From NCBI GenBank assembly GCA_947359465.1, contig OX375880.1:24752714-24816713 (forward strand): DNA of 64,000 nucleotides, written 5' to 3'. The DNA comes from Metellina segmentata (taxonomy: Eukaryota > Arthropoda > Arachnida > Araneae > Tetragnathidae). Below the pieces are notes generated by a model. The model did no database searches. It was not told where the DNA came from and saw only the letters and a program-made list of their open reading frames with translations. Both the position numbers and the translations under genes were made by a program. Positions within the stretch are counted from its first letter, which is position 1. Every line of letters starts with the position of its first letter. This document shows, piece by piece, positions 11,100 to 25,700 of the stretch.

Positions 11100-14000
11100 T
11101 CAGGCGATGTAATTTCTAAGGGAATGAAAATGTATTTGACTGAGATGTGGGGAGAGTGTTTTGTGTGAAGTATTCCCATAGAAATTAACGTGCTGCCGAG
11201 CGAGATGGGAGGGACCGTTGTAATTTCAAAGCTCCCAATCCAAGTTCTCAGGCGATGTAATTTCTAAGGGAATGAAAATGTATTTGACTGAGATGTGGGG
11301 AGAGTGTTTTGTGTGAAGTATTCCCACAGAAATTAACGTGCTGCCGAGCGAGGTGGGATTGACGTTGTAATTTCAATGATCCCAATCCAAGTTCTCAGGC
11401 GATGTAATTTCTAAGGGAATAAAAATGTATTTGACTGAGATGTGGGGAGAGTGTTTGGCGTGAAGTATTCCCATAGAAATTAACGTGCTGCCGCGCGAGG
11501 TGGGAGGGAACGTTTTAATTTCAAAGCTCCCTATCCAAGTTCTCAGGCGATGTAATTTCTAAGGGAATGAAAATGTATTTGACTGAGATGTGGGGAGAGT
11601 GTTTTGTGTGAAGTATTCCCATAGAAATTAACGTGCTGCCGAGCGAGGTGGGAGGGACCGTTGTAATTTCAAAGCTCCCAATCCAAGTTCTCAGGCGATG
11701 TAATTTCTAAGGGAATGAAAAGGTATTTGACTGAGATGTGGGGCGAGTGTTTTGTGTGAAGTATTCCCATAGAAATTAACGTGCTGCCGAGCGAGATGGG
11801 AGGGACCGTTGTAATTTCAAAGCTCCCAATCCAAGTTCTCAGGCGATGTAATTTCTAAGGGAATGAAAATGTATTTGACTGAGATTTGGGGAGAGTGTTT
11901 TGTGGGAAGTATTCCCATAGAAATTAACGTGCTGCCGAGCGAGGTGGGAGGGAGCGTTGTAATTTCAAAGCTCCCAATCCAAGTTCTCAGGCGATGTAAT
12001 TTCTAAGGGAATGAAAAGGTATTTGACTGAGATGTGGGGAGAGTGTTTTGTGTGAAGTATTCCCATAGAAATTAACGTGCTGCCGAGCGAGGTGGGAGGG
12101 ACCGTTGTAATTTCAAAGCTCCCAATCCAAGTTCTCAGGAGATGTAATTGCTAAGGGAATGAAAATGTATTTGACTGAGATGTGGGGAGAGTGTTTTGTG
12201 TGACGTATTCCCATAGAAATTAACGTGCTGTCGAGCGAGGTGGGAGAGACCGTTGTAATTTTAAAGCTCCCAATCCAAGTTCTCATGCGATGCAATTTCT
12301 AAGGGAATTAAAAATGTATTTGACTGAGATGTGGGGAGAGTGTTTTGTGTGAAGTATTTCCATAGAAATTAACGTGCTGCTGAGCGAGGTGGGAGGGAGC
12401 GTTGTAATTTCAAAGCTCCCTATCCAAGTTCTCAGGCGATGTAATTTCTAAGGGAATGAAAATGTATTTGACTGAGATGTGGGGAGAGTGTTTTGTGTGA
12501 AGTATTCCCACAGAAATTAACGTGCTGCCGAGCGAGGTGGGAGGGACCGTTGTAATTTCAAAGCTCCCAATCCAAGTTCTCAGGCGATGTAATTTCTAAG
12601 GGAATGAAAAGGTATTTGACTGAGATGTGGGGAGAGTGTTTTGTGTGAAGTATTCCCATAGAAATTAACGTGCTGCCGAGCGAGATGGGAGGGACCGTTG
12701 TAATTTCAAAGCTCCCAATCCAAATTCTCAGGCGATGTAATTTCTAAGGGAATGAAAATGTATTTGACTGAGATGTGGGGAGAGTGTTTTGTGTGAAGTA
12801 TTCCCACAGAAATTAACGTGCTGCCGAGCGAGGTGGGAGGGACCGTTGTAATTTCAAAGCTCCCAATCCAAGTTCTCAGGCGATGTAATTTCTAAGGGAA
12901 TGAAAAGGTATTTGACTGAGATGTGGGGAGAGTGTTTTGTGTGAAGTATTCCCATAGAAATTAACGTGCTGCCGAGCGAGATGGGAGGGACCGTTGTAAT
13001 TTCAAAGCTCCCAATCCAAGTTCTCAGGCGATGTAATTTCTAAGGGAATGAAAATGTATTTGACTGAGATGTGGGGAGAGTGTTTTGTGTGAAGTATTCC
13101 CATAGAAATTAACGTGCTGTCGAGCGAGGTGGGAGAGACCGTTGTAATTTTAAAGCTCCCAATCCAAGTTCTCATGCGATGTAATTTCTAAGGGAATGAA
13201 AATGTATTTGACTGAGATGTGGGGAGAGTGTTTTGTGTGAAGTATTCCCATCGAAATTAACGTGCTGCCGAGCGAGGTGGGAGGGAGCGTTGTAATTTCA
13301 AAGCTCCCTATCCAATTTCTCAGGCGATGTAATTTCTAAGGGAATGAAAATGTATTTGACTGAGATGTGGGGAGATTGTTTTGTGTGAAGTATTCCCATA
13401 TAAATTAACGTGCTGCCGAACGAGGTGGGAGGGGCCGCTGTAATTTCAAAGCTCCCAATCCAAGTTCTCAGGCGATGTAATTTCTAAGGGAATGCAAAAG
13501 GTATTTGACTGAGATGTGGGGAGAGTGTTTTGTGTGAAGTATTCCCATAGAAATTAACGTGCTGCCGAGCGAGGTTGGAGGGACCGTTGTAATTTCAAAG
13601 CTCCCTATCCAAGTTCTCAGGCGATGTAATTTCTGAGGGAATGAAAAGGTATTTGACTGAGACGTGGGGAGAGTGTTTTGTGTGAAGTATTCCCATATAA
13701 ATTAACGTGCTGCCGAACGAAGTGGGATGGACCGCTGTAATTTCAAAGCTCCCAATCCAAGTTCTCCGGCGATGTAATTTCTAAGGGAATGCAAAAGGTA
13801 TTTGACTGAGATGTGGGGAGAGTGTTTTGTATGAAGTATTCCCATAGAAATTAACGTGCTGCCGAGCGAGGTTGGAGGGACCGTTGTAATTTCAAAGCTC
13901 TCTATCCAAGTTCTCAGGCGATGTAATTTCTAAGGGAATGAAAATGTATTTGACTGAGATGTGGGGAGAGTGTTTTGTGTGAAGTATTCCCACAGAAATT

Positions 14001-17000
14001 AACGTGCTGCCGAGCGAGGTGGGATTGACGTTGTAATTTCAATGATCCCAATCCAAGTTCTCAGGCGATGTAATTTCTAAGGGAATAAAAATGTATTTGA
14101 CTGAGATGTGGGGAGAGTGTTTTGCGTGAAGTATTCCCATAGAAATTAACGTGCTGCCGAGCGAGGTGGGAGGGAACGTTGTAATTTCAAAGCTCCCTAT
14201 CCAAGTTCTCAGGCGATGTAATTTCTAAGGGAATGAAAATGTATTTGACTGAGATGTGGGGAGAGTGTTTTGTGCGAAGTATTCCCATAGAAATTAACGT
14301 GCTGCCGAGCGAGGTGGGAGGGACCGTTGTAATTTCAAAGCTCCCAATCCAAGTTCTCAGGCGATGTAATTTCTAAGGGAATGAAAAGGTATTTGACTGA
14401 GATGTGGGGAGAGTGTTTTGTGTGAAGTATTCCCATAGAAATTAACGTGCTGCCGAGCGAGAAGGGAGGGACCGTTGTAATTTCAAAGCTCCCAATCCAA
14501 GTTCTCAGGCGATGTAATTTCTAAGGGAATAAAAATGTATTTGACTGAGATTTGGGGAGAGTGTTTTGTGGGAAGTATTCCCATAGAAATTAACGTGCTG
14601 CCGAGCGAGGTGGGAGGGAGCGTTGTAATTTCAAAGCTCCCAATCCAAGTTCTCAGGCGATGTAATTTCTAAGGGAATGAAAAGGTATTTGACTGAGATG
14701 TGGGGAGAGTGTTTTGTGTGAAGTATTCCCATAGAAATTAACGTGCTGTCGAGCGAGGTGGGAGAGACAGTTGTAATTTGAAAGCCCCCAATCCAAGTTC
14801 TCATGCGATGTAATTTCTAAGGGAATGAAAATGTATTTGACTGAGATGTGGGGTGAGTGTTTTGTGTGAAGTATTCCCACAGAAATTAACGTGCTGCCGA
14901 GCGAGGTGGGAGGGAGCGTTGTAATTTCAAAGCTCCCTATCCAAGTTCTCAGGCGATGTAATTTCTAAGGGAATGAAAATGTATTTGACTGAGATGTGGG
15001 GAGAGTGTTTTGTGTGAAGTATTCCCATAGAAATTAACGTGCTGCCGAGCGAGATGGGAGGGACCGTTGTAATTTCAAAGCTCCCAATCCAAGTTCTCAG
15101 GCGATGTAATTTCTAAGGGAATGAAAATGTATTTGACTGAGATGTGGGGAGAGTGTTTTGTGTGAAGTATTCCCACAGAAATTAACGTGCTGCCGAGCGA
15201 GGTGGGATTGACGTTGTAATTTCAATGATCCCAATCCAAGTTCTCAGGCGATGTAATTTCTAAGGGAATAAAAATGTATTTGACTGAGATGTGGGGAGAG
15301 TGTTTGGCGTGAAGTATTCCCATAGAAATTAACGTGCTGCCGAGCGAGATGGGAGGGACCGTTGTAATTTCAAAGCTCCCAATCCAAGTTCTCAGGCGAT
15401 GTAATTTCTAAGGGAATGAAAATGTATTTGACTGAGATTTGGGGAGAGTGTTTTGTGGGAAGTATTCCCATAGAAATTAACGTGCTGCCGAGCGAGGTGG
15501 GAGGGAGCGTTGTAATTTCAAAGCTCCCAATCCAAGTTCTCAGGCGATGTAATTTCTAAGGGAATGAAAAGGTATTTGACTGAGATGTGGGGAGAGTGTT
15601 TTGTGTGAAGTATTCCCATAGAAATTAACGTGCTGCCGAGCGAGGTGGGAGGGACCGTTGTAATTTCAAAGCTCCCAATCCAAGTTCTCAGGAGATGTAA
15701 TTGCTAAGGGAATGAAAATGTATTTGACTGAGATGTGGGGAGAGTGTTTTGTGTGACGTATTCCCATAGAAATTAACGTGCTGTCGAGCGAGGTGGGAGA
15801 GACCGTTGTAATTTTAAAGCTCCCAATCCAAGTTCTCATGCGATGCAATTTCTAAGGGAATTAAAAATGTATTTGACTGAGATGTGGGGAGAGTGTTTTG
15901 TGTGAAGTATTTCCATAGAAATTAACGTGCTGCTGAGCGAGGTGGGAGGGACCGTTGTAATTTCAAAGCTCCCAATCCAAGTTCTCAGGCGATGTAATTT
16001 CTAAGGGAATGAAAAGGTATTTGACTGAGATGTGGGGAGAGTGTTTTGTGTGAAGTATTCCCATAGAAATTAACGTGCTGCCGAGCGAGATGGGAGGGAC
16101 CGTTGTAATTTCAAAGCTCCCAATCCAAATTCTCAGGCGATGTAATTTCTAAGGGAATGAAAATGTATTTGACTGAGATGTGGGGAGAGTGTTTTGTGTG
16201 AAGTATTCCCACAGAAATTAACGTGCTGCCGAGCGAGGTGGGAGGGACCGTTGTAATTTCAAAGCTCCCAATCCAAGTTCTCAGGCGATGTAATTTCTAA
16301 GGGAATGAAAAGGTATTTGACTGAGATGTGGGGAGAGTGTTTTGTGTGAAGTATTCCCATAGAAATTAACGTGCTGCCGAGCGAGATGGGAGGGACCGTT
16401 GTAATTTCAAAGCTCCCAATCCAAGTTCTCAGGCGATGTAATTTCTAAGGGAATGAAAATGTATTTGACTGAGATGTGGGGAGAGTGTTTTGTGTGAAGT
16501 ATTCCCATAGAAATTAACGTGCTGTCGAGCGAGGTGGGAGAGACCGTTGTAATTTTAAAGCTCCCAATCCAAGTTCTCATGCGATGTAATTTCTAAGGGA
16601 ATGAAAATGTATTTGACTGAGATGTGGGGAGAGTGTTTTGTGTGAAGTATTCCCATCGAAATTAACGTGCTGCCGAGCGAGGTGGGAGGGAGCGTTGTAA
16701 TTTCAAAGCTCCCTATCCAATTTCTCAGGCGATGTAATTTCTAAGGGAATGAAAATGTATTTGACTGAGATGTGGGGAGATTGTTTTGTGTGAAGTATTC
16801 CCATATAAATTAACGTGCTGCCGAACGAGGTGGGAGGGGCCGCTGTAATTTCAAAGCTCCCAATCCAAGTTCTCAGGCGATGTAATTTCTAAGGGAATGC
16901 AAAAGGTATTTGACTGAGATGTGGGGAGAGTGTTTTGTGTGAAGTATTCCCATAGAAATTAACGTGCTGCCGAGCGAGGTTGGAGGGACCGTTGTAATTT

Positions 17001-18400
17001 CAAAGCTCCCTATCCAAGTTCTCAGGCGATGTAATTTCTGAGGGAATGAAAAGGTATTTGACTGAGACGTGGGGAGAGTGTTTTGTGTGAAGTATTCCCA
17101 TATAAATTAACGTGCTGCCGAACGAAGTGGGATGGACCGCTGTAATTTCAAAGCTCCCAATCCAAGTTCTCCGGCGATGTAATTTCTAAGGGAATGCAAA
17201 AGGTATTTGACTGAGATGTGGGGAGAGTGTTTTGTATGAAGTATTCCCATAGAAATTAACGTGCTGCCGAGCGAGGTTGGAGGGACCGTTGTAATTTCAA
17301 AGCTCTCTATCCAAGTTCTCAGGCGATGTAATTTCTAAGGGAATGAAAATGTATTTGACTGAGATGTGGGGAGAGTGTTTTGTGTGAAGTATTCCCACAG
17401 AAATTAACGTGCTGCCGAGCGAGGTGGGATTGACGTTGTAATTTCAATGATCCCAATCCAAGTTCTCAGGCGATGTAATTTCTAAGGGAATAAAAATGTA
17501 TTTGACTGAGATGTGGGGAGAGTGTTTTGCGTGAAGTATTCCCATAGAAATTAACGTGCTGCCGAGCGAGGTGGGAGGGAACGTTGTAATTTCAAAGCTC
17601 CCTATCCAAGTTCTCAGGCGATGTAATTTCTAAGGGAATGAAAATGTATTTGACTGAGATGTGGGGAGAGTGTTTTGTGTGAAGTATTCCCATAGAAATT
17701 AACGTGCTGCCGAGCGAGGTGGGAGGGACCGTTGTAATTTCAAAGCTCCCAATCCAAGTTCTCAGGCGATGTAATTTCTAAGGGAATGAAAAGGTATTTG
17801 ACTGAGATGTGGGGAGAGTGTTTTGTGTGAAGTATTCCCATAGAAATTAACGTGCTGCCGAGCGAGAAGGGAGGGACCGTTGTAATTTCAAAGCTCCCAA
17901 TCCAAGTTCTCAGGCGATGTAATTTCTAAGGGAATAAAAATGTATTTGACTGAGATTTGGGGAGAGTGTTTTGTGGGAAGTATTCCCATAGAAATTAACG
18001 TGCTGCCGAGCGAGGTGGGAGGGAGCGTTGTAATTTCAAAGCTCCCAATCCAAGTTCTCAGGCGATGTAATTTCTAAGGGAATGAAAAGGTATTTGACTG
18101 AGATGTGGGGAGAGTGTTTTGTGTGAAGTATTCCCATAGAAATTAACGTGCTGTCGAGCGAGGTGGGAGAGACAGTTGTAATTTGAAAGCCCCCAATCCA
18201 AGTTCTCATGCGATGTAATTTCTAAGGGAATGAAAATGTATTTGACTGAGATGTGGGGTGAGTGTTTTGTGTGAAGTATTCCCACAGAAATTAACGTGCT
18301 GCCGAGCGAGGTGGGAGGGAGCGTTGTAATTTCAAAGCTCCCTATCCAAGTTCTCAGGCGATGTAATTTCTAAGGGAATGAAAATGTATTTGACTGAGAT
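11100..18400. repeat. Tandem duplication of a block of about 23-26 units
   Basis: The variant order of about 11.1-15.0 kb is repeated at about 15.0-18.4 kb. Anchors are CAATGATCCC 11,374 and 15,223 (offset 3,849), GTGTTTGGCG 11,451 and 15,300 (3,849), GAGATGGG 11,793 and 15,346 (3,553), and GACGTGG 13,661 and 17,066 (3,405). The decreasing offset shows that whole units were lost in the right-hand copy, for instance one unit near 15.93 kb where the GTGCTGCTGAG unit is joined directly to a GGGACCG tail. Sequence between the steps is nearly identical. Confidence 0.75.
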
Positions 18401-19729
18401 GTGGGGAGAGTGTTTTGTGTGAAGTATTCCCACAGAAATTAACGTGCTGCCGAGCGAGGTGGGAGGGACCGTTGTAATTTCAAAGCTCCCAATCCAAGTT
18501 CTCAGGCGATGTAATTTCTAAGGGAATGAAAATGTATTTGACTGAGATGTGGGGAGAGTGTTTTGTGTGAAGTATTCCCATATAAATTAACGTGCTGCCG
18601 AACGAGGTTGGAGGGACCGTTGTAATTTCAAAGCTCCCTATCCAAGTTCTCAGGCGATGTAATTTCTAAGGGAATGAAAAGGTATTTGACTGAGATGTGG
18701 GGAGAGTGTTTTGTGTGAAGTATTCCCATATAAATTAACGTGCTGCCGAGCGAAATGGGATTGACGTTGTAATTTCAAAGCTCCCAATCCAAGTTCTCAG
18801 GCGATGTAATTTCTAAGGGAATGAAAATGTATTTGACTGAGATGTGGGGAGAGTGTTTTGCGTGAAGTATTCCCATAGAAATTAACGTGCTGCCGAGCGA
18901 GGTTGGAGGGACCGTTGTAATTTCAAAGCTCCCTATCCAAGTTCTCAGGCGATGTAATTTCTAAGGGAATGAAAAGGTATTTGACTGAGATGTGGGGAGA
19001 GTGTTGTGTATGAAGTATTCCCATAGAAATTAACATTCTGCCGAGCGAGACTGGAGGGACCGTTGTAATTTCAAAGCTCCCTATCCAAGTTCTCAGGCGA
19101 TGTAATTTCTAAGGGAATGAAAAGGTATTTGACTGAGATGTGGGGAGAGTGTTTTGTGTGAAGTATTCCCATAGAAATTAACGTGCTGCCGAGCGAGATG
19201 GGAGGGACCGTTGTAATTTTAAAGCTCCCAATCCAAGTTCTCAGGCGATGATTTTCTAAGGGAATGAAAATGTATTTGACTGAGATTTGGGGAGAGTGTT
19301 TTGTGTGAAGTATTCCCATCGAAATTAACGTGCTGCCGAGCGAGGTGGGAGGGAGCGTTGTAATTTCAAAGCTCCCTATCCAATTTCTCAGGCGATGTAA
19401 TTTCTAAGGGAATGAAAATGTATTTGACTGAGATGTGGGGAGATTGTTTTGTGTGAAGTATTCCCATATAAATTAACGTGCTGCCGAACGAGGTGGGAGG
19501 GACCGCTGTAATTTCAAAGCTCCCAATCCAAGTTCTCAGGCGATGTAATTTCTAAGGGAATGCAAAAGGTATTTGACTGATATGTGGGGAGAGTGTTTTG
19601 TGTGAAGTATTCCCATAGAAATTAACGTGCTGCCGAGCGAGGTTGGAGGGACCGTTGTAATTTCAAAGCTCCGTATCCAAGTTCTCAGGCGATGTAATTT
19701 CTGAGGGAATGAAAAGGTATTTGACTGAG

Positions 19730-22700
19730 ATGTGGGGAGAGTGTTTTGTGTGAAGTATTCCCATATAAATTAACGTGCTGCCGAGCGAAATGGGATTGAC
19801 GTTGTAATTTCAAAGCTCCCAATCCAAGTTCTCAGGCGATGTAATTTCTAAGGGAATGAAAATGTATTTGACTGAGATGTGGGGAGAGTGTTTTGCGTGA
19901 AGTATTCCCATAGAAATTAACGTGCTGCCGTGCGAGGTGGGAGGGAGCGTTGTAATTTCAAAGCTCCCTATCCAAGTTCTCAGGCGATGTATTTTCTAAG
20001 GGAATGAAAAGGTATTTGACTGAGATGTGGGGAAAGTGTTTTTTTGTGAAGTATTCCCATAGAAATTAACGTGCTGCCGAGCGAGGTGGGATTGACGTTG
20101 TAATTTCAAAGATCCCAATCCAAGTTCTCAGGCGATGTAATTTCTAAGGGAATAAAAATGTATTTGACTGAGATGTGGGGAGAGTGTTTTGCGTGAAGTA
20201 TTCCCATAGAAATTAAAGTGCTGCCGAGCGAGGTGGGAGGGAGCGCTGTAATTTCAAAGCTCCCTATCCAAGTTCCCAGGCGATGTAATTTCTAAGGGAA
20301 TGAAAAGGTATTTGACTGAGATGTGGGGAGAGTGTTTTGTATGAAGTATTCCCATAGAAATTAACGTGCTGCCGAGCGAGGTTGGAGGGACCGTTGTAAT
20401 TTCAAAGCTCCCTATCCAAGTTCTCAGGCGATGTAATTTCTAAGGGAATGAAAATGTATTTGACTGAGATGTGGGGAGAGTGTTTTGTGTGAAGTATTCC
20501 CATAGAAATTAACGTGCTGCCGAGCGAGATGGGAGGGACCGTTGTAATTTCAAAGCTCCCAATCCAAGTTCTCAGGCGATGTAATTTCTAAGGGAATGAA
20601 AATGTATTTGACTGAGATGTGGGGAGAGTGTTTTGTGTGAAGTATTCCCACAGAAATTAACGTGCTGCCGAGCGAGGTGGGATTGACGTTGTAATTTCAA
20701 TGATCCCAATCCAAGTTCTCAGGCGATGTAATTTCTAAGGGAATAAAAATGTATTTGACTGAGATGTGGGGAGAGTGTTTGGCGTGAAGTATTCCCATAG
20801 AAATTAACGTGCTGCCGAGCGAGGTGGGAGGGAACGTTGTAATTTCAAAGCTCCCTATCCAAGTTCTCAGGCGATGTAATTTCTAAGGGAATGAAAATGT
20901 ATTTGACTGAGATGTGGGGAGAGTGTTTTGTGTGAAGTATTCCCATAGAAATTAACGTGCTGCCGAGCGAGGTGGGAGGGACCGTTGTAATTTCAAAGCT
21001 CCCAATCCAAGTTCTCAGGCGATGTAATTTCTAAGGGAATGAAAAGGTATTTGACTGAGATGTGGGGCGAGTGTTTTGTGTGAAGTATTCCCATAGAAAT
21101 TAACGTGCTGCCGAGCGAGATGGGAGGGACCGTTGTAATTTCAAAGCTCCCAATCCAAGTTCTCAGGCGATGTAATTTCTAAGGGAATGAAAATGTATTT
21201 GACTGAGATTTGGGGAGAGTGTTTTGTGGGAAGTATTCCCATAGAAATTAACGTGCTGCCGAGCGAGGTGGGAGGGAGCGTTGTAATTTCAAAGCTCCCA
21301 ATCCAAGTTCTCAGGCGATGTAATTTCTAAGGGAATGAAAAGGTATTTGACTGAGATGTGGGGAGAGTGTTTTGTGTGAAGTATTCCCATAGAAATTAAC
21401 GTGCTGTCGAGCGAGGTGGGAGAGACCGTTGTAATTTTAAAGCTCCCAATCCAAGTTCTCATGCGATGTAATTTCTAAGGGAATGAAAATGTATTTGACT
21501 GAGATGTGGGGAGAGTGTTTTGTGTGAAGTATTCCCACAGAAATTAACGTGCTGCCGAGCGAGGTGGGAGGGACCGTTGTAATTTCAAAGCTCCCAATCC
21601 AAGTTCTCAGGCGATGTAATTTCTAAGGGAATGAAAAGGTATTTGACTGAGATGTGGGGAGAGTGTTTTGTGTGAAGTATTTCCATAGAAATTAACTTCC
21701 TGCCGAGCGAGGTGGGAGGGAGCGTTGTAATTTCAAAGCTCCCTATCCAAGTTCTCAGGCGATGTAATTTCTAAGGGAATGAAAATGTATTTGACTGAGA
21801 TGTGGGGAGAGTGTTTTGTGTGAAGTATTCCCACAGAAATTAACGTGCTGCCGAGCGAGGTGGGAGGGACCGTTGTAATTTCAAAGCTCCCAATCCAAGT
21901 TCTCAGGCGATGTAATTTCTAAGGGAATGAAAAGGTATTTGACTGAGATGTGGGGAGAGTGTTTTGTGTGAAGTATTCCCATAGAAATTAACGTGCTGCC
22001 GAGCGAGATGGGAGGGACCGTTGTAATTTCAAAGCTCCCAATCCAAATTCTCAGGCGATGTAATTTCTAAGGGAATGAAAATGTATTTGACTGAGATGTG
22101 GGGAGAGTGTTTTGTGTGAAGTATTCCCACAGAAATTAACGTGCTGCCGAGCGAGGTGGGAGGGACCGTTGTAATTTCAAAGCTCCCAATCCAAGTTCTC
22201 AGGCGATGTAATTTCTAAGGGAATGAAAAGGTATTTGACTGAGATGTGGGGAGAGTGTTTTGTGTGAAGTATTCCCATAGAAATTAACGTGCTGCCGAGC
22301 GAGATGGGAGGGACCGTTGTAATTTCAAAGCTCCCAATCCAAGTTCTCAGGCGATGTAATTTCTAAGGGAATGAAAATGTATTTGACTGAGATGTGGGGA
22401 GAGTGTTTTGTGTGAAGTATTCCCATAGAAATTAACGTGCTGTCGAGCGAGGTGGGAGAGACCGTTGTAATTTTAAAGCTCCCAATCCAAGTTCTCATGC
22501 GATGTAATTTCTAAGGTAATGAAAATGTATTTGAATGAGATGTGGGGAGAGTGTTTTGTGTGAAGTATTCCCATCGAAATTAACGTGCTGCCGAGCGAGG
22601 TGGGAGGGAGCGTTGTAATTTCAAAGCTCCCTATCCAATTTCTCAGGCGATGTAATTTCTAAGGGAATGAAAATGTATTTGACTGAGATGTGGGGAGATT

Positions 22701-25700
22701 GTTTTGTGTGAAGTATTCCCATATAAATTAACGTGCTGCCGAACGAGGTGGGAGGGACCGCTGTAATTTCAAAGCTCCCAATCCAAGTTCTCAGGCGATG
22801 TAATTTCTAAGGGAATGCAAAAGGTATTTGACTGAGATGTGGGGAGAGTGTTTTGTGTGAAGTATTCCCATAGAAATTAACGTGCTGCCGAGCGAGGTTG
22901 GAGGGACCGTTGTAATTTCAAAGCTCCCTATCCAAGTTCTCAGGCGATGTAATTTCTGAGGGAATGAAAAGGTATTTGACTGAGATGTGGGGAGAGTGTT
23001 TTGTGTGAAGTATTCCCATATAAATTAACGTGCTGCCGAACGAAGTGGGAGGGACCGCTGTAATTTCAAAGCTCCCAATCCAAGTTCTCCGGCGATGTAA
23101 TTTCTAAGGGAATGCAAAAGGTATTTGACTGAGATGTGGGGAGAGTGTTTTGTGTGAAGTATTCCCATATAAATTAACGTGCTGCCGAGCGAAATGGGAT
23201 TGACGTTGTAATTTCAAAGCTCCCAATCCAAGTTCTCAGGCGATGTAATTTCTAAGGGAATGAAAATGTATTTGACTGAGATGTGGGGAGAGTGTTTTGC
23301 GTGAAGTATTCCCATAGAAATTAACGTGCTGCCGTGCGAGGTGGGAGGGAGCGTTGTAATTTCAAAGCTCCCTATCCAAGTTCTCAGGCGATGTATTTTC
23401 TAAGGGAATGAAAAGGTATTTGACTGAGATGTGGGGAAAGTGTTTTTTTGTGAAGTATTCCCATAGAAATTAACGTGCTGCCGAGCGAGGTGGGATTGAC
23501 GTTGTAATTTCAAAGATCCCAATCCAAGTTCTCAGGCGATGTAATTTCTAAGGGAATAAAAATGTATTTGACTGAGATGTGGGGAGAGTGTTTTGCGTGA
23601 AGTATTCCCATAGAAATTAAAGTGCTGCCGAGCGAGGTGGGAGGGAGCGCTGTAATTTCAAAGCTCCCTATCCAAGTTCCCAGGCGATGTAATTTCTAAG
23701 GGAATGAAAAGGTATTTGACTGAGATGTGGGGAGAGTGTTTTGTATGAAGTATTCCCATAGAAATTAACGTGCTGCCGAGCGAGGTTGGAGGGACCGTTG
23801 TAATTTCAAAGCTCCCTATCCAAGTTCTCAGGCGATGTAATTTCTAAGGGAATGAAAATGTATTTGACTGAGATGTGGGGAGAGTGTTTTGTGTGAAGTA
23901 TTCCCATAGAAATTAACGTGCTGCCGAGCGAGATGGGAGGGACCGTTGTAATTTCAAAGCTCCCAATCCAAGTTCTCAGGCGATGTAATTTCTAAGGGAA
24001 TGAAAATGTATTTGACTGAGATGTGGGGAGAGTGTTTTGTGTGAAGTATTCCCACAGAAATTAACGTGCTGCCGAGCGAGGTGGGATTGACGTTGTAATT
24101 TCAATGATCCCAATCCAAGTTCTCAGGCGATGTAATTTCTAAGGGAATAAAAATGTATTTGACTGAGATGTGGGGAGAGTGTTTGGCGTGAAGTATTCCC
24201 ATAGAAATTAACGTGCTGCCGAGCGAGGTGGGAGGGAACGTTGTAATTTCAAAGCTCCCTATCCAAGTTCTCAGGCGATGTAATTTCTAAGGGAATGAAA
24301 ATGTATTTGACTGAGATGTGGGGAGAGTGTTTTGTGTGAAGTATTCCCATAGAAATTAACGTGCTGCCGAGCGAGGTGGGAGGGACCGTTGTAATTTCAA
24401 AGCTCCCAATCCAAGTTCTCAGGCGATGTAATTTCTAAGGGAATGAAAAGGTATTTGACTGAGATGTGGGGCGAGTGTTTTGTGTGAAGTATTCCCATAG
24501 AAATTAACGTGCTGCCGAGCGAGATGGGAGGGACCGTTGTAATTTCAAAGCTCCCAATCCAAGTTCTCAGGCGATGTAATTTCTAAGGGAATGAAAATGT
24601 ATTTGACTGAGATTTGGGGAGAGTGTTTTGTGGGAAGTATTCCCATAGAAATTAACGTGCTGCCGAGCGAGGTGGGAGGGAGCGTTGTAATTTCAAAGCT
24701 CCCAATCCAAGTTCTCAGGCGATGTAATTTCTAAGGGAATGAAAAGGTATTTGACTGAGATGTGGGGAGAGTGTTTTGTGTGAAGTATTCCCATAGAAAT
24801 TAACGTGCTGTCGAGCGAGGTGGGAGAGACCGTTGTAATTTTAAAGCTCCCAATCCAAGTTCTCATGCGATGTAATTTCTAAGGGAATGAAAATGTATTT
24901 GACTGAGATGTGGGGAGAGTGTTTTGTGTGAAGTATTCCCACAGAAATTAACGTGCTGCCGAGCGAGGTGGGAGGGACCGTTGTAATTTCAAAGCTCCCA
25001 ATCCAAGTTCTCAGGCGATGTAATTTCTAAGGGAATGAAAAGGTATTTGACTGAGATGTGGGGAGAGTGTTTTGTGTGAAGTATTTCCATAGAAATTAAC
25101 TTCCTGCCGAGCGAGGTGGGAGGGAGCGTTGTAATTTCAAAGCTCCCTATCCAAGTTCTCAGGCGATGTAATTTCTAAGGGAATGAAAATGTATTTGACT
25201 GAGATGTGGGGAGAGTGTTTTGTGTGAAGTATTCCCACAGAAATTAACGTGCTGCCGAGCGAGGTGGGAGGGACCGTTGTAATTTCAAAGCTCCCAATCC
25301 AAGTTCTCAGGCGATGTAATTTCTAAGGGAATGAAAAGGTATTTGACTGAGATGTGGGGAGAGTGTTTTGTGTGAAGTATTCCCATAGAAATTAACGTGC
25401 TGCCGAGCGAGATGGGAGGGACCGTTGTAATTTCAAAGCTCCCAATCCAAATTCTCAGGCGATGTAATTTCTAAGGGAATGAAAATGTATTTGACTGAGA
25501 TGTGGGGAGAGTGTTTTGTGTGAAGTATTCCCACAGAAATTAACGTGCTGCCGAGCGAGGTGGGAGGGACCGTTGTAATTTCAAAGCTCCCAATCCAAGT
25601 TCTCAGGCGATGTAATTTCTAAGGGAATGAAAAGGTATTTGACTGAGATGTGGGGAGAGTGTTTTGTGTGAAGTATTCCCATAGAAATTAACGTGCTGCC

